Below, one piece after another: positions 44,786 to 56,800 of a stretch of 64,000 bases of DNA (its first letter is position 1; every line of letters begins with the position of its first letter). The DNA is from Globodera rostochiensis (taxonomy: Eukaryota; Nematoda; Chromadorea; Rhabditida; Heteroderidae). The stretch spans positions 711,109-775,108 of the forward strand of contig JAEVLN010000007.1 in assembly GCA_018350325.1 (NCBI GenBank), written 5' to 3'. Under the pieces are notes generated by a model. That model was not told the DNA's origin. It ran no database searches and saw only the letters and a program-made list of their open reading frames with translations. The position numbers and the translations under genes are program-made.

Positions 44786-45468
44786 CTCTACATAAAGAAA
44801 TAGGGGCTGCCCAACATAAATGCTCCGTGAAACAAAAGATGGCTGGATGTATGGCTTAACTTTTGCTTGCAAAGTTGTAGAGGAGCTCGCGGTGCATCAC
44901 AAACACCGCGGTCGCATAGGTATTTTTGTGGCAAAATTTTCCACAAAAGTGATCAGAAGTTTTGATCAGTCAACTTTTTGACGGTTCTCGCGCACCACAG
45001 CTTGGCGGCGCATCTGCACTGCCCAAGTGTCCCTGGGGAAAAGATGCTCCTGGCGATGCCGGAACTTTTAAAAAAAAAATTATGGCGATTGGACAAATTT
45101 GAAGGGTTGACCCCTCTTGTACCCCTGGCCTGATCGGCACCTGCTCAGGAGGGGCTCTGCGCGAGATTTGACTTTTTTTGTTGTTTCACGCTCAAAACTG
45201 AGTTGGCGGGGTAGTTTGATGTGCTGATTACGAATATGGTGGAAACTTTGAGCTGCAGACAAAGTGTCGACAACTTTTTGGACAAAGTGTCGAAATAGTG
45301 GTTGAGAAGGCTGAAATTTGGTGGGGAAGGGTATTTTGCCGCGCTGAGCACGAATATAAAGGTCTTTTTTTATCCAGACAAAGTGTCGACACCTTTTTGG
45401 ACAACATGTCCCGACTGTGTTGCCTTGCCCGCTGTGTTCGCGCGCGTTGCCAAGTGAGCGTCAAAATT

Positions 45469-45579
45469 CGCCTGGGTTTTCGCTTCTGTGTTTTCAGCCG
45501 TCGTCTTGCGTCTGGAACGCGCGAAGCGCGTTCCAGACGCAAGACGACGGCTGAAAACACAGAAGCGAAAACCCTGGCG
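45469..45579. repeat. 111-bp near-perfect palindrome
   Basis: Two 54-base arms around a 3-base loop (GAA at 45523-45525). The left arm begins CGCCTGGGTTTTCGC and ends GGAACGCGC; the right arm is its complement with a single mismatch that I can see. It is GC-rich in an AT-rich region and should form a stable hairpin or cruciform. A GAGCGAGCGAAG-type repeat follows at 45645-45710. Confidence 0.95.
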
Positions 45580-46290
45580 AACATATCTGCTTTTCGTCAA
45601 TTCATACAACAGATCCAACTGAGTCCACTAAGCTTATTCGACGTGCGCGAGCGAGGGAGCGAAGCGGAGCGAGCGAAGCGAGCGTAGCGTAGCGACCGAG
45701 CGAGTGCACGGAGAGATGTGAGACTGACCTACTCGCTACATTCTTTGACTTTAAAAATAAAAACAACACAACCCTTTTTACTTACGATCCCCTCTTGCAT
45801 TCACAAACCGCTTTTTGATCCCCCCCCCCCAATAAATCTCCCCCCCCCCCCAATAAATCTCCCCCCCCCCCCGTATGACGTGACTCCTCCCCCCTCCTTT
45901 GACTTCCTTACGCTTTTCCCTGTCAACCTCCCCTTTCGCCTCCTCTCTCTTAAAAACCCCCTCCCCGCACTTTCCTCCGCCTTCTTTTCCCTTCTCTCCC
46001 TGCCACCGTTTCCCTTTCTCTTTCTTTCACCCCCCTTTCCCCTCCCCCATTTCCTTTCTCTCCCTTCCACCCTTTTCCTTCCTCTCTCTTTCACCCCCCC
46101 CCCTTTCCACTCCTCTCTCCTTCTCCTCCTCCTTTCTCTGCTCTGTACCCCGTCCTACATTTCCTCCCCCCCCTCTCCTCTGCGTTATCCCCTCCTCTCT
46201 CCTTCACCGCACTCGCTTTTCCATCCCCCCCCCCTCTCCCTCAGCCCCTTTTTCCCTCTGCCTTTTTATCACCACCAACCCAAATTTGCA

Positions 46291-47500
46291 TTTGTTAGGA
46301 TCAGCGTTTTTTGCGCTTTCTTTTCATATAAACTTTGTTGCATAAAAGTGAAAAAGCAAAATTTTAATTTTCCTGTTTTTTGGCCAAACTTGAACAAAGC
46401 ATAACTTGGCCAATTTTATCACTAGGCTCTCAAAATTTAGGTTGTTAGAATCAGCGTCTTTTGCGCTTCCTACTCATATAAACTTTGTTGGATAAAAGTG
46501 AAAAATAAGAATTTTAATTTTCCTGTTTTTTAACCAAACTTGAACAAAGCATAACTTTTGTGATTTTATCACTAGGCTCTCAAAATTTAGGTTGTTAGAA
46601 TCAGCGTTTTTTGCGCTTTCTACTCATATAAACTTTGTTGGATAAAAGTGAAAAAGAAAAATTTTAATTTTCCTGTTTTTTAACCAAACTTGAACAAAGC
46701 ATAACTTTTGTAATTTTATCACTAGGCTCTCAAAATTTAGGTTGTTAGAATCAGCGTTTTTTGCGCTTTCTTTTCATATAAACTTTGTTGGATAAAAGTG
46801 AAAAATAAAAATTTTAATTTTTTAATTTTTTGCCCAAATTTGAACAAAGCATAACTTTTGTGATTTTATCATTAGGCTCTCAAAATTTAGGTTGTTAGAA
46901 TCAGCGTTTTTTGCGCTTTCTTTTCATATAAACTTTGTTGGATAAAAGTGAAAAATAAAAATTTTAATTTTTTAATTTTTTGCCCAAATTTGAACAAACC
47001 ATAACTTTTGTAATTTTATCACTAGGCTCTCAAAATTTAGGTTGTTAGAATCAGCGTTTTTTGCGCTTTCTTTTCATATAAACTTTGTTGGATAAAAGTG
47101 AAAAATAAAAATTTTAATTTTTTAATTTTTTGCCCAAATTTGAACAAACCATAACTTTTGTAATTTTATCACTAGGCTTTCAAACTTTAGGTTGTTAGAA
47201 TCAGCGTTTTTTGCGCTTTCTTTTCATATAAACTTTGTTGGATAAAAGTGAAAAATAAAAATTTTAATTTTTCAATTTTTTGGCCAAATTTGAACAAAGC
47301 ATAACTTGGCCAATTTTATCACTAGGCTCTCAAAATTTAGGTTGTTAGAATCAGCGTTTTTTGCGCTTTCTTTTCATATAAACTTTGTTAGATAAAAGTG
47401 GAAAATAAAAATTTTAATTTTTCAATTTTTTGGCCAAATTTGAACAAAGCATAACTTGGCCAATTTTATCACTAGGCTCTCAAAGTTTATTTGGTTAGAA
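46291..47500. repeat. 150-bp satellite inside unit copy 1
   Basis: Copies start at 46441, 46591, 46741, 46891, 47041, 47191 and 47341, a strict 150-base period, with a diverged one before and a partial one after. Each contains 'TTAGAATCAGCGTTTTTTGC', 'CATATAAACTTTGTTGGATA' and 'TTTATCACTAGGCTCTCAAA'. The same array recurs at 48300-49509. Confidence 0.95.
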
Positions 47501-47772
47501 TCAGCGTATTTTTCTGATCCTAAATATATTTACTTTGGTTAAGAAAATGTGAAAAAGAAGCGAGATATTAAATGAGACGAAATAGTGTGTAAAAGGGAGA
47601 GAACGTGCAGACATACGAGAGTAATTCCTGCAGTGACGCACCCTATCCGACATTTGCTTTGGTGAAATGTTAAGGGAAGCCAAAATCCAGTCACTGCAGA
47701 ACCGGTTGAGCGCTCAATGAGCGCTCCAGCCAGCCCGCCCGGGTCCAAAAACTACCCGGGCGGCGCTGAAGG

Positions 47773-47822
47773 ACCCTTGCCGGACACGGTTTTCTTAACC
47801 GGTTGCCGTGCGGCAAGGGTCA
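47773..47822. other. GC-rich hairpin near the end of the tandem unit
   Basis: 'GACCCTTGCCG' pairs exactly with 'CGGCAAGGGTC' across a loop of 28 bases. The same hairpin is at 49782-49831 in copy 2. A hairpin near an element's 3' end is expected of Helitrons, but no CTRR terminus follows at the usual short distance, so assignment is open. Confidence 0.6.
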
Positions 47823-47857
47823 GGTGTTCGCGCACCGTAATTTTGGGCCCCCCCCCC

Positions 47858-49857
47858 CAATAAATCTCCCCCCCCCCCCCGTATGACGTGACTCCTCCCC
47901 ACTCCTTTGACTTCCTTACGCTTTTCCCTGTCAACCTCCCCTTTCGCCTCCTCTCTCTTAAAAACCCCCTCCCCGCACTTTCCTCCGCCTTCTTTTCCCT
48001 TCTCTCCCTGCCACCGTTTCCCTTTCTCTTTCTTTCACCCCCCTTTCCCCTCCCCCATTTCCTTTCTCTCCCTTCCACCCTTTTCCTTCCTCTCTCTTTC
48101 ACCCCCCCCCCCTTTCCACTCCTCTCTCCTTCTCCTCCTCCTTTCTCTGCTCTGTACCCCGTCCTACATTTCCTCCCCCCCCTCTCCTCTGCGTTATCCC
48201 CTCCTCTCTCCTTCACCGCACTCGCTTTTCCATCCCCCCCCCCTCTCCCTCAGCCCCTTTTTCCCTCTGCCTTTTTATCACCACCAACCCAAATTTGCAT
48301 TTGTTAGGATCAGCGTTTTTTGCGCTTTCTTTTCATATAAACTTTGTTGCATAAAAGTGAAAAAGCAAAATTTTAATTTTCCTGTTTTTTGGCCAAACTT
48401 GAACAAAGCATAACTTGGCCAATTTTATCACTAGGCTCTCAAAATTTAGGTTGTTAGAATCAGCGTCTTTTGCGCTTCCTACTCATATAAACTTTGTTGG
48501 ATAAAAGTGAAAAATAAGAATTTTAATTTTCCTGTTTTTTAACCAAACTTGAACAAAGCATAACTTTTGTGATTTTATCACTAGGCTCTCAAAATTTAGG
48601 TTGTTAGAATCAGCGTTTTTTGCGCTTTCTACTCATATAAACTTTGTTGGATAAAAGTGAAAAAGAAAAATTTTAATTTTCCTGTTTTTTAACCAAACTT
48701 GAACAAAGCATAACTTTTGTAATTTTATCACTAGGCTCTCAAAATTTAGGTTGTTAGAATCAGCGTTTTTTGCGCTTTCTTTTCATATAAACTTTGTTGG
48801 ATAAAAGTGAAAAATAAAAATTTTAATTTTTTAATTTTTTGCCCAAATTTGAACAAAGCATAACTTTTGTGATTTTATCATTAGGCTCTCAAAATTTAGG
48901 TTGTTAGAATCAGCGTTTTTTGCGCTTTCTTTTCATATAAACTTTGTTGGATAAAAGTGAAAAATAAAAATTTTAATTTTTTAATTTTTTGCCCAAATTT
49001 GAACAAACCATAACTTTTGTAATTTTATCACTAGGCTCTCAAAATTTAGGTTGTTAGAATCAGCGTTTTTTGCGCTTTCTTTTCATATAAACTTTGTTGG
49101 ATAAAAGTGAAAAATAAAAATTTTAATTTTTTAATTTTTTGCCCAAATTTGAACAAACCATAACTTTTGTAATTTTATCACTAGGCTTTCAAACTTTAGG
49201 TTGTTAGAATCAGCGTTTTTTGCGCTTTCTTTTCATATAAACTTTGTTGGATAAAAGTGAAAAATAAAAATTTTAATTTTTCAATTTTTTGGCCAAATTT
49301 GAACAAAGCATAACTTGGCCAATTTTATCACTAGGCTCTCAAAATTTAGGTTGTTAGAATCAGCGTTTTTTGCGCTTTCTTTTCATATAAACTTTGTTAG
49401 ATAAAAGTGGAAAATAAAAATTTTAATTTTTCAATTTTTTGGCCAAATTTGAACAAAGCATAACTTGGCCAATTTTATCACTAGGCTCTCAAAGTTTATT
49501 TGGTTAGAATCAGCGTATTTTTCTGATCCTAAATATATTTACTTTGGTTAAGAAAATGTGAAAAAGAAGCGAGATATTAAATGAGACGAAATAGTGTGTA
49601 AAAGGGAGAGAACGTGCAGACATACGAGAGTAATTCCTGCAGTGACGCACCCTATCCGACATTTGCTTTGGTGAAATGTTAAGGGAAGCCAAAATCCAGT
49701 CACTGCAGAACCGGTTGAGCGCTCAATGAGCGCTCCAGCCAGCCCGCCCGGGTCCAAAAACTACCCGGGCGGCGCTGAAGGACCCTTGCCGGACACGGTT
49801 TTCTTAACCGGTTGCCGTGCGGCAAGGGTCAGGTGTTCGCGCACCGTAATTTTGGGA
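47858..49857. repeat. 2,009-bp tandem unit, copy 2
   Basis: Nearly identical to copy 1, with differences in C-run lengths and one or two bases in the C/T-rich part. After the hairpin the sequence leaves the repeat at about 49857. The near-identity of all eight inner satellite copies between units shows that the whole block duplicated as one piece. Confidence 0.92.
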
Positions 49858-50760
49858 GTAGTTAGAGGGGAGATGTTGCTGTGCCTTGTTGCACATATTT
49901 TTGAAAGTTTTGTTTGCAAAACAAACAATGTTTTGCTCGAATAAAAAATGTTTGTTTCAAAAAAACAAATGTTTTGACAACAAAAAAACAAATGTTTTTA
50001 CAAAAAAAAAACATGTTTTTACAAAAAAAAAAAACCAAAAAACATTGGTTTTTGTTGATAAAATGACCTCAAAAACGGTCTATTAGGTGAACTATACAAC
50101 TTTTTTTCAAAAAAAAAGCCAAAAACGACTATCTAAAGCTATACAAGGCATAGCACATCTCCGTTTAAATTTTTTCCATAGGGGTCGTTGGCACAGCGGT
50201 ACCCCCTGTGAAATCCGTACCGGTGCTGGCACTCGGAGTTGCGCCGCACGCCCCTTAAGTCGCAGGGCGTGTAGTCACCGGCGGTGTTGTGTCCAGCTTG
50301 CTGTTCCTTCACTGCTGGGAAAGGCTGAGAAGGCACCGGGGGACGTAGCAGGGGGAAAAGCACAAATAAGCAAATTGGCGGAAAAAAATTTGGAAAAATT
50401 TTACAAATTTAAAAAATTTCTAACTCGGCTCAAAATTGCCCGAGGCTGTTCAACTCTTTTGTATATAGTAGTTCAAAGCATTTTTAAGAAGTCTCTAAAA
50501 AGACTTTGATGTCAAAAAGGCAAAAAGTCCAAATTCCATCGTTTAAGGGTCGAAAATTGCATTTGAAAATTTTTATGCACAAATTCAAAAATTTCAAAAT
50601 TCTTAACTCGGCTCAAAATTGCCCGAGTTTGTTCATCTTTTGTTTGTGTGTTATAATAAAACATTAGTGCAAAAAAACAAACTTTAAATCCAAATGCAAA
50701 AATCCGCCAATTTGCACAAATATTGTTACCTAAGTGTTCGTCTACACGCTCGTCGACACG
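49858..50760. other. Spacer with low-complexity and GC-rich pieces
   Basis: 49900-50060 is rich in 'ACAAATGTTTT' repeats. 50175-50300 is a less AT-rich patch with an A-box-like TGGCACAGCGG but no B box, so I do not call a tRNA or SINE. 'CTCGGCTCAAAATTGCCCGA' occurs twice (50424 and 50607), marking a small direct repeat. Confidence 0.45.
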
Positions 50761-50769
50761 CACGTCTAC

Positions 50770-51670
50770 AAGTGCCTCAAACAGTGCGGGTTTAAGGCAG
50801 GCAGCCTCTGGTTAAATGCAGTCCACTCCGCACTGTTGCACCGGAGTTAAAGGCAGTCAACCCTTTGGGTTTAATGCAGTCCACTCCGGTGTCAAGGGCA
50901 CATCAACCAACTTCTTCAATTTACGGCATTATGCCCAAACCAAAATTATTAGATTACCGGGTGCCAACCGTGCGCGAACACCACCACCTATGTATACTGT
51001 GTTGGCCAAAGGTGTCACCCCCCTTTGGACCTCCCCCAACACAGGACCCACGGTCATAGATACACGTAGCGACCGTGGAAAACATTGCATATGCCTCCTC
51101 TTGCGAAGTTAAGGTGCAGTCCACTTCGCTTGGGGCCTTGCGAAGTTGAGGTGCATGCGGTTGACTTCACTTGGGACCTTGCAAAGTTAAGGTGCAAAGT
51201 CCACTTTGCTTGGCACCTTGTGTAGTTACGGTGCAGCTCACTTCGCTTGGGACCATGCAAAGTTTGAGGTGGCTTGCCACTTTGCTTGGTTTGGCAGCCT
51301 GGCACCAGAGTTTAAGGCAGTCAACCTCCGGGTAATGCAGTCCACTCTGGTGTTAAGGGTGCAATGGGTGACTGTTGCAGCCGCAGTCCATAACTACTCC
51401 CCCCTCCCGCGGGCCTGCCCCTAAAAGGTCCATTACACGGCCATAGATACACGTAGAGGCCGTGGTTAACATTACATGTGCCTCTCCTTGGAAGTTTAAG
51501 GCAGTCAACCTCTGGTTAATGCAGTCCACTTCCTTGGTTTGGCAGCCTGACAGCGGAGTTTAAGGCAGTCAACCTTTTAGGTTAATGCAGTCCACTCCGC
51601 TGTCAACGGTGTAATGGGTGGCTGTTGCAGCCGCAGCCCTTAAGCTTTCCTTCCTCCCCTTCCGAGGACT
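50770..51670. repeat. Dispersed-tandem family TTAAGGCAGTCAACC / TTAATGCAGTCCACTCC
   Basis: At least five blocks pair 'TTTAAGGCAGTCAACC' with 'TTAATGCAGTCCACTCC', near 50785, 50845, 51310, 51490 and 51550. A related 'GTTAAGGTGCAGTCCACTTC' set lies at 51107-51260. Two blocks end in the same 'TGTTGCAGCCGCAG' piece. Spacing is irregular. The plus-strand ORFs show no coherent protein. Confidence 0.75.
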
Positions 51671-51984
51671 GTAACGAACAACACAGAATTTAAGATCAAA
51701 AGATTATAGCCAGCCATTTTAATTCTGTAGACTGAAAAAATCAAATTTAATACCTTAGCTACTCAATGTTTAACGGATTTTGTGTTGTTCTAACGCTCCT
51801 CGGATTGTATTTTTCGTTAGGCGTTTCATTCCCTCCCCTGTGTCGCGTCTACATGAAAGAACAAAAGTGCAAAAGTACAAATATGTAAAAGTGCAAAGGT
51901 GCAGAAATGCAATTGTGCAATTGTACAAAATTGTTGAGCGCAATTGTTTGTTTCTTTCTTTTCCAAGCATTGTGATATCAGATT

Positions 51985-53293
51985 TTTGTAAGTTTAATTC
52001 ATTCTTTTCAATTTGCAAACACTCCAATTTGTTCAAATTACAGGTTGCAAGCAGAACAATTGGAATTCCCCCCCCCCCCCTCCCCATCTACAGTTATAAC
52101 AGATTTATGTAAGTTTTGTTTGTTTTCCTGTTTACAAACTTTCATATAAATTCAAATTACAGCCAGCAACATTTGTCCGCGTCTACATGAAGGAACAAAA
52201 GTGCAAAAGTACAAATATGTAAAAGTGCAAAGGTGCAGAAATGCAATAGTGCAATTGTACAAAATTGTTGAGCGCAATTGTTTTCGTTCTTTTTCCCCAA
52301 GCAATGTGATATCAGATTTTTGTAAGTCTTGTTTGCTTTTCATGTTTACAAGCTCACTTATCAATTCAAATTAAGACAACAAGATTCTTTGCGCAAAACC
52401 CAAGAGCAAAGGTGCAAACGCAATCGTGAAATTGTACAAAATTGCAAGCGCGCAATACTCCCCCCCCCCCCCCCCCCCGCATACATTTGTAAGCTTTCTT
52501 TGCTAATTTTGTTTATAACCACTCAAATTAATTCAAATTACAGGCTGCAAGTTCCTCTGCAGAGAACAATTGTGTAATAATTTTTCAACAACGCTTCTAT
52601 CAGCTTTTGTACGTTTTATTCATTTCTTCCTATTTACAAACACTCCAATTTGTTCAAATTACAGGTTCAAGCAGAACTATTGGAATTTCCCCCCCCCCTA
52701 TCCACAGCATATCAGCTTTTTGCAAGTTTTGTTTGCTTTTCCTGTTTACAAACTTTAAAATAAATTCAAATTACAGGCAACAAAGTTTGTTAGAACAAGA
52801 ATTGTGTTGAAAGAACAAGTTCTCACATTTTTGGCAATATCAGATTTGCAAGTTTAGTCTCCGATTTTTGTTCCAACCTCAAAAATAAATTCAAATTACA
52901 GGTTGCCCCCCCTTAGCAAGGGCCTTATCAAAGTTTGTAGGTTTAACTTGCGATTTCTCCCTTCAAACTCTCAAATACGTTCAAATTACAGGAAACAAGT
53001 TTCCCTGCAAAGAACAATTATGTTACAATTTGCAGAAACGGTTACTGTCAGTTTTGTACCTTTTGCTCCTTATGTTCAATTTACAACACTCAAGTACATT
53101 CAAATTCCAGATTTTCGTAAGTTTGGTTTGAGATTTTTGCATACAAACTTCAAATAAATTCAAATTACAGGCAGCAACATTTGTCACAACAGCAATGGTG
53201 TTCAACGAACAAGTGTCAATTTTTGGCTATACCAGCTGCAAGTTTGGGTTCCCAATTTCTGGTTACAAACTCTAAAATAAATTCAAATACAGC
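51985..53293 (+). repeat. Array of about eleven intron-like cassettes
   Basis: A 55-60 base segment starting TGTAAGTTT, with a middle like 'TTTCCTGTTTACAAACT' and ending 'AATTCAAATTACAG', is repeated about eleven times, starting near 51987, 52109, 52322, 52489, 52610, 52720, 52847, 52936, 53054, 53116 and 53235. Each has the form of a complete short spliceosomal intron (GTAAGT donor, pyrimidine-poor body, ACAG acceptor). The intervening 25-160 base segments vary, though a 'GAACAAAAGTGCAAAAGTAC' piece occurs twice (51860 and 52193). It lies just upstream of the Helitron gene, same strand, and could be its spliced leader region. Confidence 0.75.
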
Positions 53294-53809
53294 TAACAAG
53301 TTGCTTTGCGGCCCTTCGACGGACGGAGTGAGAAACCTCCAAAAACCTTTTTAGTTAGGTTACTTCCAAGACTTGCGTTTACATAGTCCAAGCTTGGTTG
53401 TAACCGACTAAATTTGGCTTTTCAAGCATCATACATCAGCGACTTATTTCGCTTATTTCTACAATAAACAACACCGTACATTAATTACTTCACTTACTAA
53501 TGGCAACCGCATCCAATTATTTTGCGTTTTATACCATGTCCTAATCACGTTTAATTTCTCCCATAATATACAAGGCTTGGAGATGCTTTTAAACAATTTG
53601 CTAATTATTATTTGTACATTTGTAATTGCATAAAATGATCCTTTTTAACAAAAATTAATTTTAGCTCAGGTATACGTAATATTTGTTATCTGATATTAAT
53701 TTGTTTGATTTTAAATCAACATTTTGTCTCCAACGCCTTCCTCATCACCCCAACGGTGCTCTTCAGCGCCATTTGCCCCCGTTTTCGCCATTTCAGGAAA
53801 TACAATGCA

Positions 53810-56800
53810 CAAAAGCCGCTTTGCGCAAAGTCTGCAAAGCTATTCATCTGTTTTATTACTCCAAATATGTTTTAGTGCTCGAGATTGGGGAACAGCGTGA
53901 GGCGCGCTCCCCTTCTCCAGTATTGGGCCGACCATTGTTCACCTCGCCGGAGCGCAAGTTGCCAAGCCCAAACGTGGCACTTCCCGAGGACATCGACATG
54001 TCCGTGTTCTCGAAACCAATTCCCGTTCGTAACTATTCAAAGACATACAAAATCATTGTATAGCAAGACTAATAATATAATTGTTTATCTCTATCAGGGC
54101 CGAAACTGGAAAGCCGACTGTGCACAGCGGGACCACTTGCTGACCGGCTACGCCATGGGCCATCGCGCCCACCTTATTTCCCTCCTTAGAAATTTGGTTA
54201 GGGAAATGTTTATTTTTAAGGTGGAAGCCGACCGCCAGGAGGCACGCCGTCGTGGCGAGGGAATTCGCGTCGACCCAAGGGCCCTGGGCTGGTGCCAGAA
54301 CGCCAATCCGATTGACGGATGGACCGGGGTCTTGCCGACCACCCCTGTGAGCAAGCGCGACGCAAAGCGATCCGCTTTGACCAATGAAAAGTACTTTAAA
54401 CAAAATAAAATCCTCATAATAAATAAACTTCACAGTCAAATGATGGAACAGACTTTTGGCCACTCCACCTACTTGCATGGCGCACGTTGTGCTCTCCATG
54501 GAGTTGAGCCGGTACTTTTATTTTTCCGGTTGAATAAGTACAAAGTGCACAACAGTTTTGTGTCTTAAATTTGTTTGCTATTTCCAAACAGACCGAACAA
54601 AAGCCGAAACCGCAGTTGAAGCGCCCAGAGCCGACAACCGCGCACAAGCCAACAAATAAGTGGATGGTCGTCGTGAATGGAAAGGTCCTTAAACATGGCT
54701 TTCAAAAATAAATGTGTGCGTTGTTATTAAGGCTGTGCCAAAATCGGCACTTGAAAAACGGGAGGCTCCCAAAACGCCAATTGGTTACGCGCCTTTAATG
54801 GTGCGAGCTCCGAAAGCAGTCGGCCGAGTAGCAACTGTTGCCAAGCCGCACTTATTCCAGCCAACCTTTCACAGCCCTCAACAATCTGCAAAAGTTCCGA
54901 TACCACCGCCGACGCAAAAGAAAACTCCGGAAACCACGAATGGTTCCTTGAACACAAAAATAATACTGCTGACAAATTTTTTTATATTATTGAAGCCTGG
55001 AAAAAGCTGCCGAAAATGTATGAGTCAAAGAAGGCCGCGCATAAAGAGGAAACCAATTGGGCTTCATTTTGCGGTTCGAAGAAACCTTCTGCTGTTGAGA
55101 CTCCAGCCTCTAAGCCAACGCTGAATACACTCTGGAATATTATTTCGACCAATCCAAAAATAATGGCAATTCAACAGCAACCACAATGTGCGAAGACTTA
55201 CGCGCAAGCTGTTTACGAAGCTGCGCCAAAAGTCCAGAAGCCACCAAAAAGTGTGACTAATGTCCAAAAGGCACAGAAAACTGCGCCAGAATTGCCAGCG
55301 ATCTGGCCTGCTTCAAAACCGGACTTTCCTGTCAGCAAGCTGCCAACACAACGCGTAACAAAGTGTCCAACAGTTAGCAAAGGTGTTGCTTACATGAGCA
55401 AGTCCATTGCCGTTGGCAAAACTGGTCTGCCTCAATATCTAACAGTTTATAAGAGCGCAGTTTCTAATTATTCAGCTACTGAAGACAACACTACATTGCA
55501 CAACAATTTTTCCCCGCTTGCACAACAGCTATTGCCTGCAATGGCCCAGTCAAAACCGAATAGGATAACGCCTTCAAAAAATTCTGCAAAGCCTAAAGGG
55601 CATCGCCCGGTCAAACAAAATCGAAAGCCAAAGAAGAGTCCGTCACCAATACTGGATGTACCATGGCCTTCTAAAATGGTTATATTCGACCAGCCGCTCC
55701 CGGTAGAATCTAAGCCGCCTTTTAAAATGCCTTTTGCTTACAGCATCGCATTTGGCCTATCGACCTTACGCGACGCGACGAGTTCCTGTCTTTGATGCAA
55801 AAAGGAGACAAAACTGCCGTCATATTCTTGAAGCGCCTCATTCTCGCTATGTGCGCTCACTGGCCATTGACTATGGATGAGCATCTGCGTGTCGCAACAA
55901 CAACTAAGCCCAGACTTTACGGCGGCGCTAACACTCAAGAGACTCCACGCCGCACATCTAAGCGTTTGCGTGATCCAAGCGTTAACATGGAAGCTACAGA
56001 AAATGCTGCCTCTGTTACTTCAATGGATCGCGAATCACCGACGCCTTCCAAGCAAAAACTCAGCTTTGGTGCTTATTTCATAAAACGTATCTGATATCGG
56101 GCATATTTTAAGAGACACCAGTTGGGGAACTAATGGATTTAACATTGTCCACTCCGTCGCAATCTCAACGCAGCACATGTGTTGCTTGCAGACATAAAAT
56201 TAAGGACAATCAGATCAAAAGTTATTCACGGTGCGGCTGCCCATTCCATCAATCGCATTACGCTAAATTGTTTGTTAATGCGCTCAAAGTAGCAAGCTAA
56301 CTCGCTTAATTTAAGGTTGTCGAGCACTGAATTTAACTGTCCATTGCATGGCAAACTCATAACAATTGGTTTGTAAAGTCGGCTATTCATAATGCTAATC
56401 ACAACACTCAGACACATCAGAACAAATCCAACAGAACCAAGGGCAAGTTTCTCAAGAGCAGTGCACAACTGATGATCAGACTGACAATTACGAAGCGCAC
56501 GAAATTGAATCGTTTATTATCAGTTCTTCTCAACGAGAGCTTGAGAGTCAACTGGCTATTGAGTCACAATGTTTGTAACAAAAAAAAAGCACTTTTTATT
56601 ATTTTGTTATAGCAACAAAGACAACATCAAAAACACAAGCCCGTCGCCAATCCGGCCAGTTTGCATCGGGTTATTATAGTTCCACCTCTTCTTTATAAGT
56701 TTTTCTTACAGATAAATGTATATTCTGCAAAAAGCCTGTTGACCTTATGGCCGGCTACGGCGAACTGACTTGTGGCCACAAGTTCCATTGGGAACAACCG

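Larger units (their letters stand above)
45849..47857. repeat. 2,009-bp tandem unit, copy 1
   Basis: The unit contains, in order, poly-C tracts, about 440 bases of C/T-rich sequence, eight copies plus a partial ninth of a 150-bp satellite (46291-47500), a unique piece and a GC-rich hairpin. Copy 2 follows at an offset of exactly 2009 (for example 47501 against 49510). Ser/Pro/Phe-rich ORFs in the C/T-rich part are artefacts of composition. Confidence 0.92.

Noticed and set aside
45718..48413. Long Ser/Pro/Phe-rich and Arg/Gly-rich ORFs
   Set aside because: They arise from C/T-rich simple sequence, exist in several frames and on both strands, and have no exon structure.
50175..50300. tRNA or SINE suggested by TGGCACAGCGG
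   Set aside because: No B box at a suitable distance.
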